A stretch of DNA of 64,000 nucleotides from Acidimicrobiales bacterium (GTDB lineage Bacteria > Actinomycetota > Acidimicrobiia > Acidimicrobiales > SZUA-35). The stretch covers positions 186,001-250,000 of the forward strand of contig JANQPB010000015.1 of NCBI GenBank assembly GCA_028285495.1. Reading direction: 5' to 3'. Positions 50,511 through 58,544 of the stretch are shown here, piece by piece (the first letter of the stretch is position 1; each line of letters begins with the position of its first letter). The notes below the pieces were generated by a model that saw nothing but the letters and a program-made list of their open reading frames with translations, was not told the DNA's origin and ran no database searches. The translations under genes and the position numbers were made by a program.

Positions 50511-51389
50511 TCAGCTGTGGTGTGCGAGAAGGTCGAGCACCTCGTCGGCGAGGGCCGGGCTGCCGGCGCAGACGCCGCTCCAACGGCCGGTAATGTCGGT
50601 CGTGAACTCGACCGGTCGGCCGTGGACGTCGACCACGACGCCGCCGGCCGCTTCGAGCAGGACGACGGCGGCCGCCAGGTCGACGATGCGATGGGTTCGG
50701 GAGCCGGCGTCGATGGCGGCGTCGAGGCTGCCCTGGGCCACCAGCGCCCCCTCGATGGCGGAGGAACCGAGGATGCGGACCCGGTCGGCGCAGCGGGCGA
50801 TGGCCAGGAACCCGCTCGGATCCTCCTTTGGTCGGATCATCGACACGATGGCCCCGTCGAGCGTGGTCCGGCCGGAGGCCTGGAGGGGCGGCGCCGCTGC
50901 TGCGACGGCGAGGGTGCCGCCCAGGTCGGTGGCTCGGATGGCGGTGGTGCCGTGGTGGCCCCGCCCGTTCCGGTCGGCCCACCACCAGCGGCCGGTGTCA
51001 AGCCAGACGGTGAGACCCTCGACGAAGCGCTCGTCGATGGCGATGGCGGCGGTGAAGCCGGCGAAGGGCACGCCGGCCGCGGCGTTGCCGGTGCCGTCGA
51101 CCGGGTCGATGACCAGGCTGACGGCCGAGCCCCGGTCGAGCCAGCCCGCTTCTTCGGACAGCACGTTGACCCCGAGGGGGTCGACGGCCTCCAGGATCGC
51201 AGCCTCGACCAGCTCGTCGAGTCGAGAGCTCGGTGTGCCGTCGGCACCGTCACCCACCGACTCGATCAACTCGTGGCGATCGTGATCGGTGGTGGCCCGG
51301 CGCCACGCCGTGGCCGCGACTTCGGCCGCAGCACGCAGCGCCGGGTGGAACGTCGCGTGGTCGGTCGACGTGGTGGCCGTGCTGCTCAC
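50511..51389 (-). CDS. Inositol monophosphatase-family phosphatase in the phn operon
   Basis: 292 aa from a GTG at 51389 (GGGGGAT upstream). Mg2+/Li+-sensitive phosphatase motifs: LSEEAGW (the metal-binding Glu pair), VIDPVDGTGNAAAGVPF (canonical DPxDGTxN) and GSRTHRIVDLAAAVVLLEAAGG, where the last metal Asp is retained. It starts 19 bp after phnM1, so it is co-expressed with the C-P lyase genes. The family hydrolyses sugar or inositol monophosphates, 3'-phosphoadenosine-5'-phosphate or fructose bisphosphate. In this operon, which lacks PhnN and PhnP, a ribose phosphate from phosphonate breakdown is the likely substrate; that is inference. Confidence 0.85.
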   Translation of the reverse strand: MSSTATTSTDHATFHPALRAAAEVAATAWRRATTDHDRHELIESVGDGADGTPSSRLDELVEAAILEAVDPLGVNVLSEEAGWLDRGSAVSLVIDPVDGTGNAAAGVPFAGFTAAIAIDERFVEGLTVWLDTGRWWWADRNGRGHHGTTAIRATDLGGTLAVAAAAPPLQASGRTTLDGAIVSMIRPKEDPSGFLAIARCADRVRILGSSAIEGALVAQGSLDAAIDAGSRTHRIVDLAAAVVLLEAAGGVVVDVHGRPVEFTTDITGRWSGVCAGSPALADEVLDLLAHHS

Positions 51390-51408
51390 CGTGTCATCCC
51401 CCGTTCGC

Positions 51409-52587
51409 TCACAGCAGGGATCGGTCGGCGGGATCGTCGGCCCGGCGGACGCCGACCACCCGGGGGTGACTGCCCCGGCCGTCGACCAGGACGAGGTCGG
51501 CGATGGCGCCGACGGCCAGGCGGCCACGACCCTCGAGGGCGACCATGTCGGCCGGGCCGGAGGTGACGAGGGCGACGGCCGCCGGGAGCGAGCAGACGCC
51601 GTCGGCGGCCAGGGCGAAGGCAGACGCCAGCAGGGCCGCCGGCAGGTAGTCGGAGGCGATGACGTCGCAAAGCCCGGCCGCGATCAGCTCGCGGGCCGAC
51701 ACGTTGCCCGAGGCCGACGTGCCCCGCATCACGTTGGGGGCGCCGGCGACGATGGACATGCCGGCCGCCCTCGCCGCCTCGGCGGCTGGTCGGATGACGG
51801 GGAACTCGGCGATCGCCGAGCCGGCCTCGACCGCGGCGGCCACCGCCTCGGGCGAGTCGAGATCGTGGGCCACCAACCGCAGCCGCCCGTCACGGGCCAG
51901 GCCGCCGAGACGATCGAGGTTCTTCTCCCGATACGGGCGGCGCTCCTCGGCCTCGTCCATGATCCGCTGTACGTACTCGTCGAGCGTGAGTCCGTCGGTG
52001 GCCGCCGGATCGATGTAGGCCTTGAACTGCCCCACATCGCGAAACTGCCCCTGGCCCGGCGTGTGGTCCTCGAACGAGACGAGGGCGTTGACCAGGCCGG
52101 CGTCGTGGCTGCGTTCGAGGTCGTCGAGCATCGGTTCGATGGCCACCGGATCGCGGGCCTCGAAGCGGTAGAGCAGCTCGTGGCGCACCGCGGCCTGGCC
52201 GCCGGTCCGCCGGTCACGGATGGCGGTGCAGATGCGGCTGGCCTCGGCAACCGAACGGCCAGCGCGGGGCTTCTCCTGGTAGCCGAGCCCATGGAAGATG
52301 GTGGTGACGCCGGCCGAGCGGACCCGGCCCTCGAACGAGGTCAGGGCGAAGTCGAGCGGGAAGGTGGCCGTCCGCCGGGGGCGGATCTCGATCTCCAGGC
52401 CGTCGGAGTGGCTGTCGATCAGGCCGGGCAGCAGGAACAGCCCGTCGGCGTCGATGGCCGGGCCGGGGCGGTCGGTCCGCTCCTCCATGGCGGCGATCCG
52501 GCCGTCGACGACCTCGACGACGGTCCGATCGAGCACACGGTCGGCCAGCACGGCCCGGACACCGGCCAGCAGGTAGCTCTGGGTCAT
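51409..52587 (-). CDS. phnM: PhnM 1: alpha-D-ribose 1-methylphosphonate 5-triphosphate diphosphatase
   Basis: 392 aa from the ATG at 52587, overlapping the phnL stop by 4 nt. Amidohydrolase fold with LLPGLIDSHSDGLE (metal site), GVTTIFHGLGYQEKP, VRHELLYRFEA, LVSFEDHTPGQGQF (diagnostic of classical PhnM), RLVAHDLDSPEAVAAAVEAG, IAEFPVIRPAAEAARAAGM, GAPNVMRGTSASGN and DVIASDYLPAALL. PhnM removes pyrophosphate from the triphosphate intermediate made by PhnGHIL, giving the substrate of PhnJ. A second, diverged PhnM is encoded on the plus strand at 58545. Confidence 0.92.
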   Translation of the reverse strand: MTQSYLLAGVRAVLADRVLDRTVVEVVDGRIAAMEERTDRPGPAIDADGLFLLPGLIDSHSDGLEIEIRPRRTATFPLDFALTSFEGRVRSAGVTTIFHGLGYQEKPRAGRSVAEASRICTAIRDRRTGGQAAVRHELLYRFEARDPVAIEPMLDDLERSHDAGLVNALVSFEDHTPGQGQFRDVGQFKAYIDPAATDGLTLDEYVQRIMDEAEERRPYREKNLDRLGGLARDGRLRLVAHDLDSPEAVAAAVEAGSAIAEFPVIRPAAEAARAAGMSIVAGAPNVMRGTSASGNVSARELIAAGLCDVIASDYLPAALLASAFALAADGVCSLPAAVALVTSGPADMVALEGRGRLAVGAIADLVLVDGRGSHPRVVGVRRADDPADRSLL

Positions 52588-53375
52588 GAGGGCACGAGCT
52601 CCAGTCCTCGTTCGAGCACGTCGGTCGGGGTGCCCCTGTCGGTGACGTGGCCGCCGGCCAGCACGACCACCAGGTCGGCCAGGCGGCGGATGGCGTCGAG
52701 GTCGTGGAACACGCTGACCACCGTCGCGCCCCGGGCCGTCAGGTCGGCGACGACCTCGATGACCCCCTCGCGGTTGGCCGGGTCGAGGGCGCTGACCGGC
52801 TCGTCGAGCAGTAGCAGCCGGGGCGCCACCACGATCCCGGCGGCCAGGTTGACCCGCTGCTTCTCGCCGCCAGACAACAGGGTCGGGTAGGTCTGCCAGA
52901 GGTTCTCGGCGATGTTGACCCGGCGCAGCACCTCGGCCGCCCGGTCGGCGGACTCGTCGGCGTCGGCCCCCATGCGGACGGCGGCCCGGGTGACGACGTC
53001 GTGGACGCCGCGGCGGGGCTCGGCCCGGAGGAACTGCGAGACGTAGCCGATCTCCCGGGCCCGCAGATCGGCCATCTCGGCGTCTGGCAGCCCGGTGAGG
53101 TCGACGACGGCGCCGGGCTCGGTCCGGTAGTGGATGGTGCCGGCGTCGGCCACGTAGGTCCGGTGGATGCACTTGAGCAGGCTCGACTTGCCGGCGCCGG
53201 ACAGCCCGGCGAGCGCTAGGTGGCGGCGCTCGGCGACATCGAGGTCGACGCCTTGGAGACCTTCGACGACCCGACCGTCGACGGCATGCAGCACGAAGCG
53301 CTTGCGGAGGTCCCGTATCGACAGCAGGAGGTCGTCGGGCAGGGTGAGATCGTCAGGCCGCGTTCGATCGCTCAT
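52584..53375 (-). CDS. phnL: PhnL, ABC-type subunit of the C-P lyase pathway
   Basis: 263 aa. ABC ATPase: Walker A GLSGAGKSS, signature LSGGEKQRVNLA, Walker B LLLLDEPVSALD, H-switch VFHDLDAI. PhnL-specific text includes LLKCIHRTYVADAGTIHYR and IGYVSQFLRAEPRRGVHDVV. It acts with PhnI, PhnG and PhnH in attaching the phosphonate to the ribose of ATP; it is not a transport ATPase. Overlaps phnK and phnM1 by 4 nt on either side. Confidence 0.93.
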   Translation of the reverse strand: MSDRTRPDDLTLPDDLLLSIRDLRKRFVLHAVDGRVVEGLQGVDLDVAERRHLALAGLSGAGKSSLLKCIHRTYVADAGTIHYRTEPGAVVDLTGLPDAEMADLRAREIGYVSQFLRAEPRRGVHDVVTRAAVRMGADADESADRAAEVLRRVNIAENLWQTYPTLLSGGEKQRVNLAAGIVVAPRLLLLDEPVSALDPANREGVIEVVADLTARGATVVSVFHDLDAIRRLADLVVVLAGGHVTDRGTPTDVLERGLELVPS

Positions 53376-54265
53376 CCTCGGGCCGCTCCCACCAGGCGCT
53401 GGCTGTAGGGGTGCTGGGGGTCCTCCAGCAATTGGTCGGTGAGACCCTCCTCGACCACCCGACCGTGGTGCATGACCAGGCAGCGCCGGGTCAACATCTC
53501 GATGACCGAGAAGTCGTGGCTCACCACCACCGCCGCGATCCCCGTCTCCTCGAGGAGGTCACGGATCAGGTCGAGCACGCCGGCGGCCACCGAGGCGTCG
53601 AGCCCGGTCGTCGGCTCGTCGAGCAGCACCACCTGCGGATCGTTGGCCAGGGCCTTGGCCAGCTGGACCCGCTGGCGCATACCCCCCGAATAGGTGAGGA
53701 CAGGGTCGTCCATCCGGTCGAGCGGCACCTCGGTGCGCGACAGCAGGTCGGCGGCCCGCTGCCGGATCCGACCGAAGTGGCGCCAACCGGCGGCCGTGAG
53801 TGGCTCGGCGATGTTGCCGCCGGCCGAGACCCGCAGGTCGAGCCCCTCGGCCGGGTCCTGGTAGACGACTGACAGCCGGTCGATCCGGAGGGCCCGACGA
53901 TCGGACGGGGCGAGCTGGAGCAAGTCGGCCGGCGTGCCGCCGGGCCGGTCGACGCCGGCGAGGTTGACCGACCCGGCGCTGGCGCTCTGGTCGCCGGCGA
54001 TGCAGCGCATGACCGTCGACTTGCCGGAGCCAGATTCACCGATGATGCCGAGTGCCTCGCCGGGGGCCACCGCGAACGAGACGTCCCAGCAGCCGATCAC
54101 GGCGCCGGTGCTCGGGCTGACCGAGCGGGCGAACTCGGGGCCGGTGCCTTCGACCGCCTCGGGGCCGCCCGGGCCGTAGATCTTGCCGAGTCTCTCGACG
54201 GCGAGGGCGGTGGCCGCCGTGCCGCCGATCATTCCACGCTGCCGCGGCTGGGTGTGCGGGCTCAC
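53372..54265 (-). CDS. phnK: PhnK, ABC-type subunit of the C-P lyase complex
   Basis: 297 aa from a GTG at 54265, chosen because it gives the 4-nt GTGA overlap with phnJ seen throughout this operon; an ATG at 54232 is the alternative. Walker A GESGSGKST, DRLSVVYQDPAEGLDLRVSAG (PhnK-type Q-loop), signature YSGGMRQRVQLAKAL, Walker B VVLLDEPTTGLD, H-switch VVSHDFSV. PhnK docks on the PhnGHIJ core at PhnJ. An insertion of about 30 residues precedes CWDVSFAVAPGE, making it longer than E. coli PhnK. Confidence 0.92.
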   Translation of the reverse strand: MSPHTQPRQRGMIGGTAATALAVERLGKIYGPGGPEAVEGTGPEFARSVSPSTGAVIGCWDVSFAVAPGEALGIIGESGSGKSTVMRCIAGDQSASAGSVNLAGVDRPGGTPADLLQLAPSDRRALRIDRLSVVYQDPAEGLDLRVSAGGNIAEPLTAAGWRHFGRIRQRAADLLSRTEVPLDRMDDPVLTYSGGMRQRVQLAKALANDPQVVLLDEPTTGLDASVAAGVLDLIRDLLEETGIAAVVVSHDFSVIEMLTRRCLVMHHGRVVEEGLTDQLLEDPQHPYSQRLVGAARG

Positions 54266-55188
54266 AGGTCCACCTCCAGGGCGTCGATGGCGTCTTCGCC
54301 GAGCAGCCCGGCCTCCAGCCGGCGGCGTGCGCACCAGTCGGTGTCGCTGCAGGCCCAGACCGTCTCGCCGGTCTGGCCGGGCAGCTCGACGAGGTACGCC
54401 CCCGGCTCCTCGTCCGGTTGGATCAGGCCGCAGCGGCAGGGCTCGACGACCTCCTCGACCTGGAACGGCACGTCCTCGAAGGTCAGCGGCTCGACGTCGG
54501 TGTGGGGCGGGATGGCGTAGATCCGCTTCTCCCGACCGGCCCCGAACAGCGAGAGGAACCTGGCCTGGTGCAGCGGCGGCACGTCCCACCGGGGGATCGG
54601 TGTGGTCGCGATCACGTAGCGGCCGCCGACCAGGCACGGGTAGCCGGTGGTCTGGGTGATGATCCCGTTGCGGACGATGTCTTCGTAGAGGCTGACCCAC
54701 ATCTTGGCGTAGTCGGCCTCGGCGTGCATGCGCCGCAGCTCGGTCATGTCCCGCTCGACGCCGCGGAGCGGCTCGGGCACCGGTACCTGGAGCACGAGGA
54801 TCTGGCCGTCGACCAGCACGTCCTCGGGCACCCGGTGGCGGGTCTGGATGACGTCGGCCTCCCGGGGATCGGTCGTGGTCGTCACCGGCTCGGCGCTGCG
54901 GATGAGGCGACGCAGGTTGGCGGCGTTGACGCCGCCGTCCTCACCCTGGTCGTAGACCTTGACCACGTCGTCGCGGCCGACGACCGCCAGCGTGATCTGC
55001 AGCCCACCCGAGCCCCAGCCCCGGGCCACCGGCATCTCTCGGGAGCCGAACGGCACCTGGTAGCCGGGCACGGCGACCGCGGTCAGGCAGGCCCGGCGGA
55101 TCTCCCGCTTGGACGACTCGTCGAGGATCGGGGTCTTCCGCTCCTCGACGGTGGCCGGCTGTTGGAGCAGGTCCTCGATGGTGGTCAT
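54262..55188 (-). CDS. phnJ: PhnJ, radical SAM C-P lyase (unusual CxC cluster motif)
   Basis: 308 aa. PhnJ breaks the carbon-phosphorus bond with a [4Fe-4S] cluster and S-adenosylmethionine. Conserved segments: VAVPGYQVPFGSREMP (Gly42 corresponds to the glycyl-radical position), RGWGSGGLQITLAVVG, VIQTRHRVPE, IITQTTGYPCLVGGRYVIATTP. The C-terminal cysteines are Cys251, Cys253, Cys280 and Cys286: EPCRCGL then WACSDTDWC. The CSDTDxC part is standard and includes the catalytic thiyl cysteine. E. coli PhnJ, however, has CxxC (Cys241/Cys244) where this protein has CRC, so the first cluster ligand is displaced by one residue. Otherwise full length and coupled to phnI and phnK. Confidence 0.94.
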   Translation of the reverse strand: MTTIEDLLQQPATVEERKTPILDESSKREIRRACLTAVAVPGYQVPFGSREMPVARGWGSGGLQITLAVVGRDDVVKVYDQGEDGGVNAANLRRLIRSAEPVTTTTDPREADVIQTRHRVPEDVLVDGQILVLQVPVPEPLRGVERDMTELRRMHAEADYAKMWVSLYEDIVRNGIITQTTGYPCLVGGRYVIATTPIPRWDVPPLHQARFLSLFGAGREKRIYAIPPHTDVEPLTFEDVPFQVEEVVEPCRCGLIQPDEEPGAYLVELPGQTGETVWACSDTDWCARRRLEAGLLGEDAIDALEVDL

Positions 55189-56402
55189 CCGACCGGCACC
55201 TCGCTCGATGCGCCAACCGCCTTGGCCTCGGTGGCCGTGGCCTCGGGCTCGACGGGGGCCGGGGCCATCGCCCGTTTGCGCTCGACCATCGATCGGAAGG
55301 TCACGTAGTGGGGCAGCTTGAGGTGCTCGAGGAAGCCGGATGCGTCGAGCCCGTCGGTGGTCATCAGCACCGACTGCTCCAGCGGACCGGCATCGTCGCC
55401 GAGGGCGAGGTCACGGTGCAGGGCGATGTCGAGATTGGCCATGGCGATGGCCTTCTTCTCGTTGTGGCCGAGGCACAGGCCATAGCCGACGTCGAACCGG
55501 GACCGGTCCTCGTCGTTGCCGTCGAGGTCCTCGATGGCCTCGACCTCGGTGACCCGTACGTGACCGACGGTCACCGGACGGCCGAGGTGCGGGTGCTCGG
55601 CCCGAACGGGGAGCCGGCCATGGCGGACCTCGCCGAGGGTGACCTCGTGGATGTTGCGGTCGGGGCCGAGGATGTTGCGGTACCAGAGCTGGACGAGGGC
55701 GCCCGTCTCGGCCCGGGCCATCGCCGACAGCCGGGCCGACCGCGGCGCCCCGGGCCGGGCCGGGACCCGGGAGATGTCGGCCGCCGCCGGGTCGTCGTCT
55801 CGCCGCCGGTCGACCAGGAGGTCCATCGAGCGCAGGACGTCCATCAGCCGCCCGGGCACGCGTGCCGGCTCCAAGCCGCTGCCGGCGGTGTCGGCGTCGG
55901 TGGGCGAGCCATCGGTGGCTCGACCATCATCGGCCAGGGCTGCGGCCGCAGCGTCCCCGGCCTCGGCGGCGGCAAGGGCGGCTTGTCGCCTGGACTCGTC
56001 CTCGGGCGAGCGTTCGAGGAGCCGGCCGGTGTAGTCCGGGGTCCGGCCGAGCAGCTGAGGGCCCGGCGGCTCCCGGAAGGCGGGCACGATCCGGCGGAGC
56101 ACGTCGATCTCGTCCGCATCGACCAGCTCGGCATAGCCGAGGCGGGGCAGGGTCGATCGGTAGGCCCGGACGAGGTGGGCGGCCTCGACGACGTCGCCCT
56201 CCGCCTGGCGGAACGCGATGGCCGAGCTCTCGGGATCCCAGAGCGCCCCCTCCCCCATCACCCGGTCGACGGCGTAGCCAAGGCGCTCGATGATCTGATC
56301 GATCTCCAGCCAGCTGCTGCGGGCCTCCAAACGATGCCGGCGCACCAGCTCCTCGGCCGACCGGATGGCGTCGAAGCCTCCCTTGGCGGCGGCATAGCCC
56401 AC
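55185..56402 (-). CDS. phnI: PhnI, C-P lyase complex nucleosidase subunit
   Basis: 405 aa from a GTG at 56402 (AAGGAG upstream). Conserved PhnI text: GYAAAKGGFDAIRSAEELV, IIERLGYAVDRVMGEGALWD, AFRQAEGDVVEAAHLVRAYRSTL, then ETGALVQLWYRNILGPDRNIHEV, LGEVRHGRLPV, VGYGLCLGHNEKKAIAMANLDIAL and LPHYVTFRSMVERKR. PhnI exchanges the adenine of ATP for the phosphonate, with PhnG, PhnH and PhnL. It is longer than the E. coli protein because of an Ala/Asp/Pro-rich insertion at about 140-200. The overlap with phnJ is 4 nt. Confidence 0.94.
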   Translation of the reverse strand: MGYAAAKGGFDAIRSAEELVRRHRLEARSSWLEIDQIIERLGYAVDRVMGEGALWDPESSAIAFRQAEGDVVEAAHLVRAYRSTLPRLGYAELVDADEIDVLRRIVPAFREPPGPQLLGRTPDYTGRLLERSPEDESRRQAALAAAEAGDAAAAALADDGRATDGSPTDADTAGSGLEPARVPGRLMDVLRSMDLLVDRRRDDDPAAADISRVPARPGAPRSARLSAMARAETGALVQLWYRNILGPDRNIHEVTLGEVRHGRLPVRAEHPHLGRPVTVGHVRVTEVEAIEDLDGNDEDRSRFDVGYGLCLGHNEKKAIAMANLDIALHRDLALGDDAGPLEQSVLMTTDGLDASGFLEHLKLPHYVTFRSMVERKRAMAPAPVEPEATATEAKAVGASSEVPVG

Positions 56403-56403
56403 G

Positions 56404-57138
56404 TCAACTCCTTCGGTTCTGGTCGGCCGATGCGGCCGAGCGCTCGGTGTCGTCGGCGTCGTTCATCCATCCGGATTCTGTCCCGGCCGCCATGCGGACC
56501 GTGGTGCTGCGGGAGATCGCCATGACCTCACCGCCGGGGGTGAACAGCCAGGTATCGAAGCCGGTCGGAAAGCGCCCGTCGACGTTGCCGAGGTGGGCGA
56601 CGGCGGCCTGATCGAGGCCGTGCACGACGACGGTGCGCTCGCCGGGCACGCCGGGTCCGCTCAGCGTCAGCGCGGTTCCATCGACCGGCTTCTCGCCGGT
56701 GCCATCGACGGTGTCGACGTGCTCGACCGCCAGGGCGACCCGGGCCCCGTCCTCGGGGGCCAGCGCGGTCCCGATCGCCACGTCGGCCAGCGCAGTCCCC
56801 GGCTGGGCGAGCGAGACGACAATGGCCGCATCGGTCACGCCGACGATTGCGGCGTCGGTGGCGCGCCGGATCAGCTCGGCCGTGGTGCCCTCGGCACCGG
56901 CACCGCCCTCGACACCGATGACGGCGACGGCGACGTCGACGTCCGCTAGCGCCAGGGCCAGCCAGGCCGGACCAGACACCTCCGGTGGCAGGGACGGCAG
57001 GCGGTGGACGGTGCCCGGCTCGGCCAGGCAGCGGAGCAACACGTCGAAGACGCGCTGTGACGTGTCGCCCCGCAGGCGGGCGGCCGCAACCAGCGGTGCG
57101 CTCGGCCCAACGGCCGCCGCGGTCGGCTGGGCGGTCAT
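56404..57138 (-). CDS. phnH: PhnH, C-P lyase complex subunit
   Basis: 244 aa from the ATG at 57138. Recognisable PhnH segments: TSQRVFDVLLRCLAEPGTVH, LPPEVSGPAWLALALADVDV, EDGARVALAVEHV, LTLSGPGVPGERTVVVHGL, RFPTGFDTWLFTPGGEVMAIS and RSTTVRM. PhnH is a structural partner of PhnG, PhnI and PhnJ in the core complex. A low-complexity tail of about 25 residues follows the conserved end. The start shares ATGA with the phnG stop, and there is one base to the phnI start. Confidence 0.91.
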   Translation of the reverse strand: MTAQPTAAAVGPSAPLVAAARLRGDTSQRVFDVLLRCLAEPGTVHRLPSLPPEVSGPAWLALALADVDVAVAVIGVEGGAGAEGTTAELIRRATDAAIVGVTDAAIVVSLAQPGTALADVAIGTALAPEDGARVALAVEHVDTVDGTGEKPVDGTALTLSGPGVPGERTVVVHGLDQAAVAHLGNVDGRFPTGFDTWLFTPGGEVMAISRSTTVRMAAGTESGWMNDADDTERSAASADQNRRS

Positions 57139-57620
57139 TCGCTCATCTCCTCGAACTCGACGATCGTCGGCCGGAGCTGCTCCCACTCGACTCGCCGCTC
57201 CCGGGCCAGTCGCCTGGCCGTGGCCCGGCACAGCGTGTCGACCCGGGACCGGGCGGGGCCGTCAGCCTCGCACTCGGCGTCGCAGATGGCCGCAGCCAGG
57301 GCACCGGCACGGTCCTCTCCCATCCGCATCGCCCAGCCCTGGGCCCCGCGGTGCACCACCTCGGAGCGGGTCACCAGCACGTCGGCCAGCTGGAACCGGG
57401 TGGCCTCGACCGGCTCCCGGACGGTCAGCACCAGGGCCCCGACCTCGGGCGCCAGCACCGCCTGGGGCGGCTCGGCCCCATCGAGGCAGGCATCGGCCAC
57501 GTCGAGCAGCGGCTGCCGCTCGGCCGCGGCCAGCAGCTCGGCCCGCCTCGCCCGCTCCGCATCGGGTTCGTGATCCGGTCCGCGGCCGGGGCGATCATCG
57601 CTGGTCTCGGCGGTTGTCAT
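57135..57620 (-). CDS. phnG: PhnG, C-P lyase complex subunit
   Basis: 161 aa from the ATG at 57620 (GGGAGTG upstream). PhnG-like segments: RAELLAAAERQPLLDVADAC, PEVGALVLTVREPVEATRFQ, LADVLVTRSEVVHRGAQGWAM, MGEDRAGALAAAICDAEC and DTLCRATARRLARERRVEWE. It starts 7 bp after the phnF stop and heads the enzymatic core of the operon. The first 20 residues are charged and poorly conserved. Confidence 0.91.
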   Translation of the reverse strand: MTTAETSDDRPGRGPDHEPDAERARRAELLAAAERQPLLDVADACLDGAEPPQAVLAPEVGALVLTVREPVEATRFQLADVLVTRSEVVHRGAQGWAMRMGEDRAGALAAAICDAECEADGPARSRVDTLCRATARRLARERRVEWEQLRPTIVEFEEMSE

Positions 57621-57627
57621 CGCTCGC

Positions 57628-58446
57628 TCACTCCCGTCCCCCGTCCATGGTTGCGATCTCGTTGGCGCCATCGGTGGGCCCGAACTCGAGCGCGACCTCG
57701 AACTGGTCGGCCCGCATCCACCCGGTGGTCACCTCGACCGGCACCCCCCGGCGACGGCACACATTGACCGACTCGATCCGCCACGCCATCGGTCGACCGC
57801 TCACCTCGAGCTCGACGCCGACCTCTGCCGGGACCGTCGCCATCTCGGCCCGGGACCACCAGCGGTCGGGTTGGAGGCCGTAGTGCTCGATCAGCAGCTT
57901 GGTCAGCGACCCCCGCTCCAGATGCCGGGCCAGATCAGGGACGATGGCGGTCGGGAGGTGGCTGACCTGGTGGCTGGCGACCACCCCGTCGACCAGGCCG
58001 AGGCGAACGGCACGCACGACGCTGCGCCCCCGAGGCAGCAGCAGGGCCCTGGCCACGGCGGCGGGAGCACGAACGGTCTCGACCGAGAGGAGGCGGTGGG
58101 CGGGTTCGTGACCGGCGGTGGCGACGATGGCGGTCCAGCTGGGCGGCATACCGGCACGCACGACGTAGGGGATGCGGTTGGCGACGAAGGTTCCCGAACC
58201 ACGCTGGCGGCGAACGACGTGACGCTGCTCCAGTTCCTGGAGGGCGGCACGGGCGGTGATCCGGCTGACCCCGTTTGCCGCCGCCAGCTCGTTCTCGGAC
58301 GGCAGCCGGGTGCCGCCCGGGAGGTCTCGGCACCGGTCCGCCAGTTCGGCCGCCAGCTGCAGATAGGTCGGGATCGTGGCGCCGCCGTGCGGGTCGACGC
58401 CGTCGTTTCGACTCACGTCCTGATCAGAGCACGACCCAGTTGTCAT
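57628..58446 (-). CDS. phnF: PhnF-like GntR family regulator of the phosphonate cluster
   Basis: 272 aa from an ATG at 58446; a GTG at 58416 would shorten it by 10 residues. The N-terminal winged helix is of the GntR/HutC type (PTYLQLAAELADRC, GTRLPSENELAAANGVSRIT, ARAALQELEQRHVVRRQRGS, GTFVA). The C-terminal UTRA ligand domain follows (VRAVRLGLVDGVVASHQVSHLP, RWWSRAEMATVPAEVGVELEV, GRPMAWRIESVNVCRRRGVPVEVTTGWMRAD). As first gene of the phn operon it probably represses it in the absence of a phosphonate-derived ligand or under phosphate sufficiency. A perfect palindrome covers its ATG, so autorepression is likely. Confidence 0.92.
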   Translation of the reverse strand: MTTGSCSDQDVSRNDGVDPHGGATIPTYLQLAAELADRCRDLPGGTRLPSENELAAANGVSRITARAALQELEQRHVVRRQRGSGTFVANRIPYVVRAGMPPSWTAIVATAGHEPAHRLLSVETVRAPAAVARALLLPRGRSVVRAVRLGLVDGVVASHQVSHLPTAIVPDLARHLERGSLTKLLIEHYGLQPDRWWSRAEMATVPAEVGVELEVSGRPMAWRIESVNVCRRRGVPVEVTTGWMRADQFEVALEFGPTDGANEIATMDGGRE

Positions 58447-58457
58447 GACAACTGGGT
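58434..58457. promoter_or_regulatory. Perfect 24-bp palindrome over the phnF start, probable PhnF operator
   Basis: The half-site ACCCAGTTGTCA is followed immediately by its exact reverse complement, with no mismatch and no spacer. It includes the phnF start codon (CAT/ATG at the centre) and lies 88 bp upstream of phnM2, so one dimeric regulator could control both directions. Direct GTTCGTTCrACG repeats at 58484 and 58508 lie between it and phnM2; their role is unknown. Confidence 0.75.
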
Positions 58458-58544
58458 ATCCCAGAGTTCACTGTGCGGCCAGCGTTCGTTCAACGGCCGG
58501 CCCTAGTGTTCGTTCGACGACCACACGAGACGGAGGTGGCAGCG

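Noticed and set aside
50511..51389. IMPase-like gene as a PhnP or PhnN homologue
   Set aside because: Motifs are those of the inositol monophosphatase family (DPVDGTGN); there is no HxHxDH metallo-beta-lactamase motif as in PhnP and no P-loop kinase motif as in PhnN.
58462..58520. PHO boxes upstream of phnM2
   Set aside because: GTTCACTG and two GTTCGTTC words occur, but spacing (18 and 24 bp) does not match the 11-bp direct repeats of actinobacterial PHO boxes.
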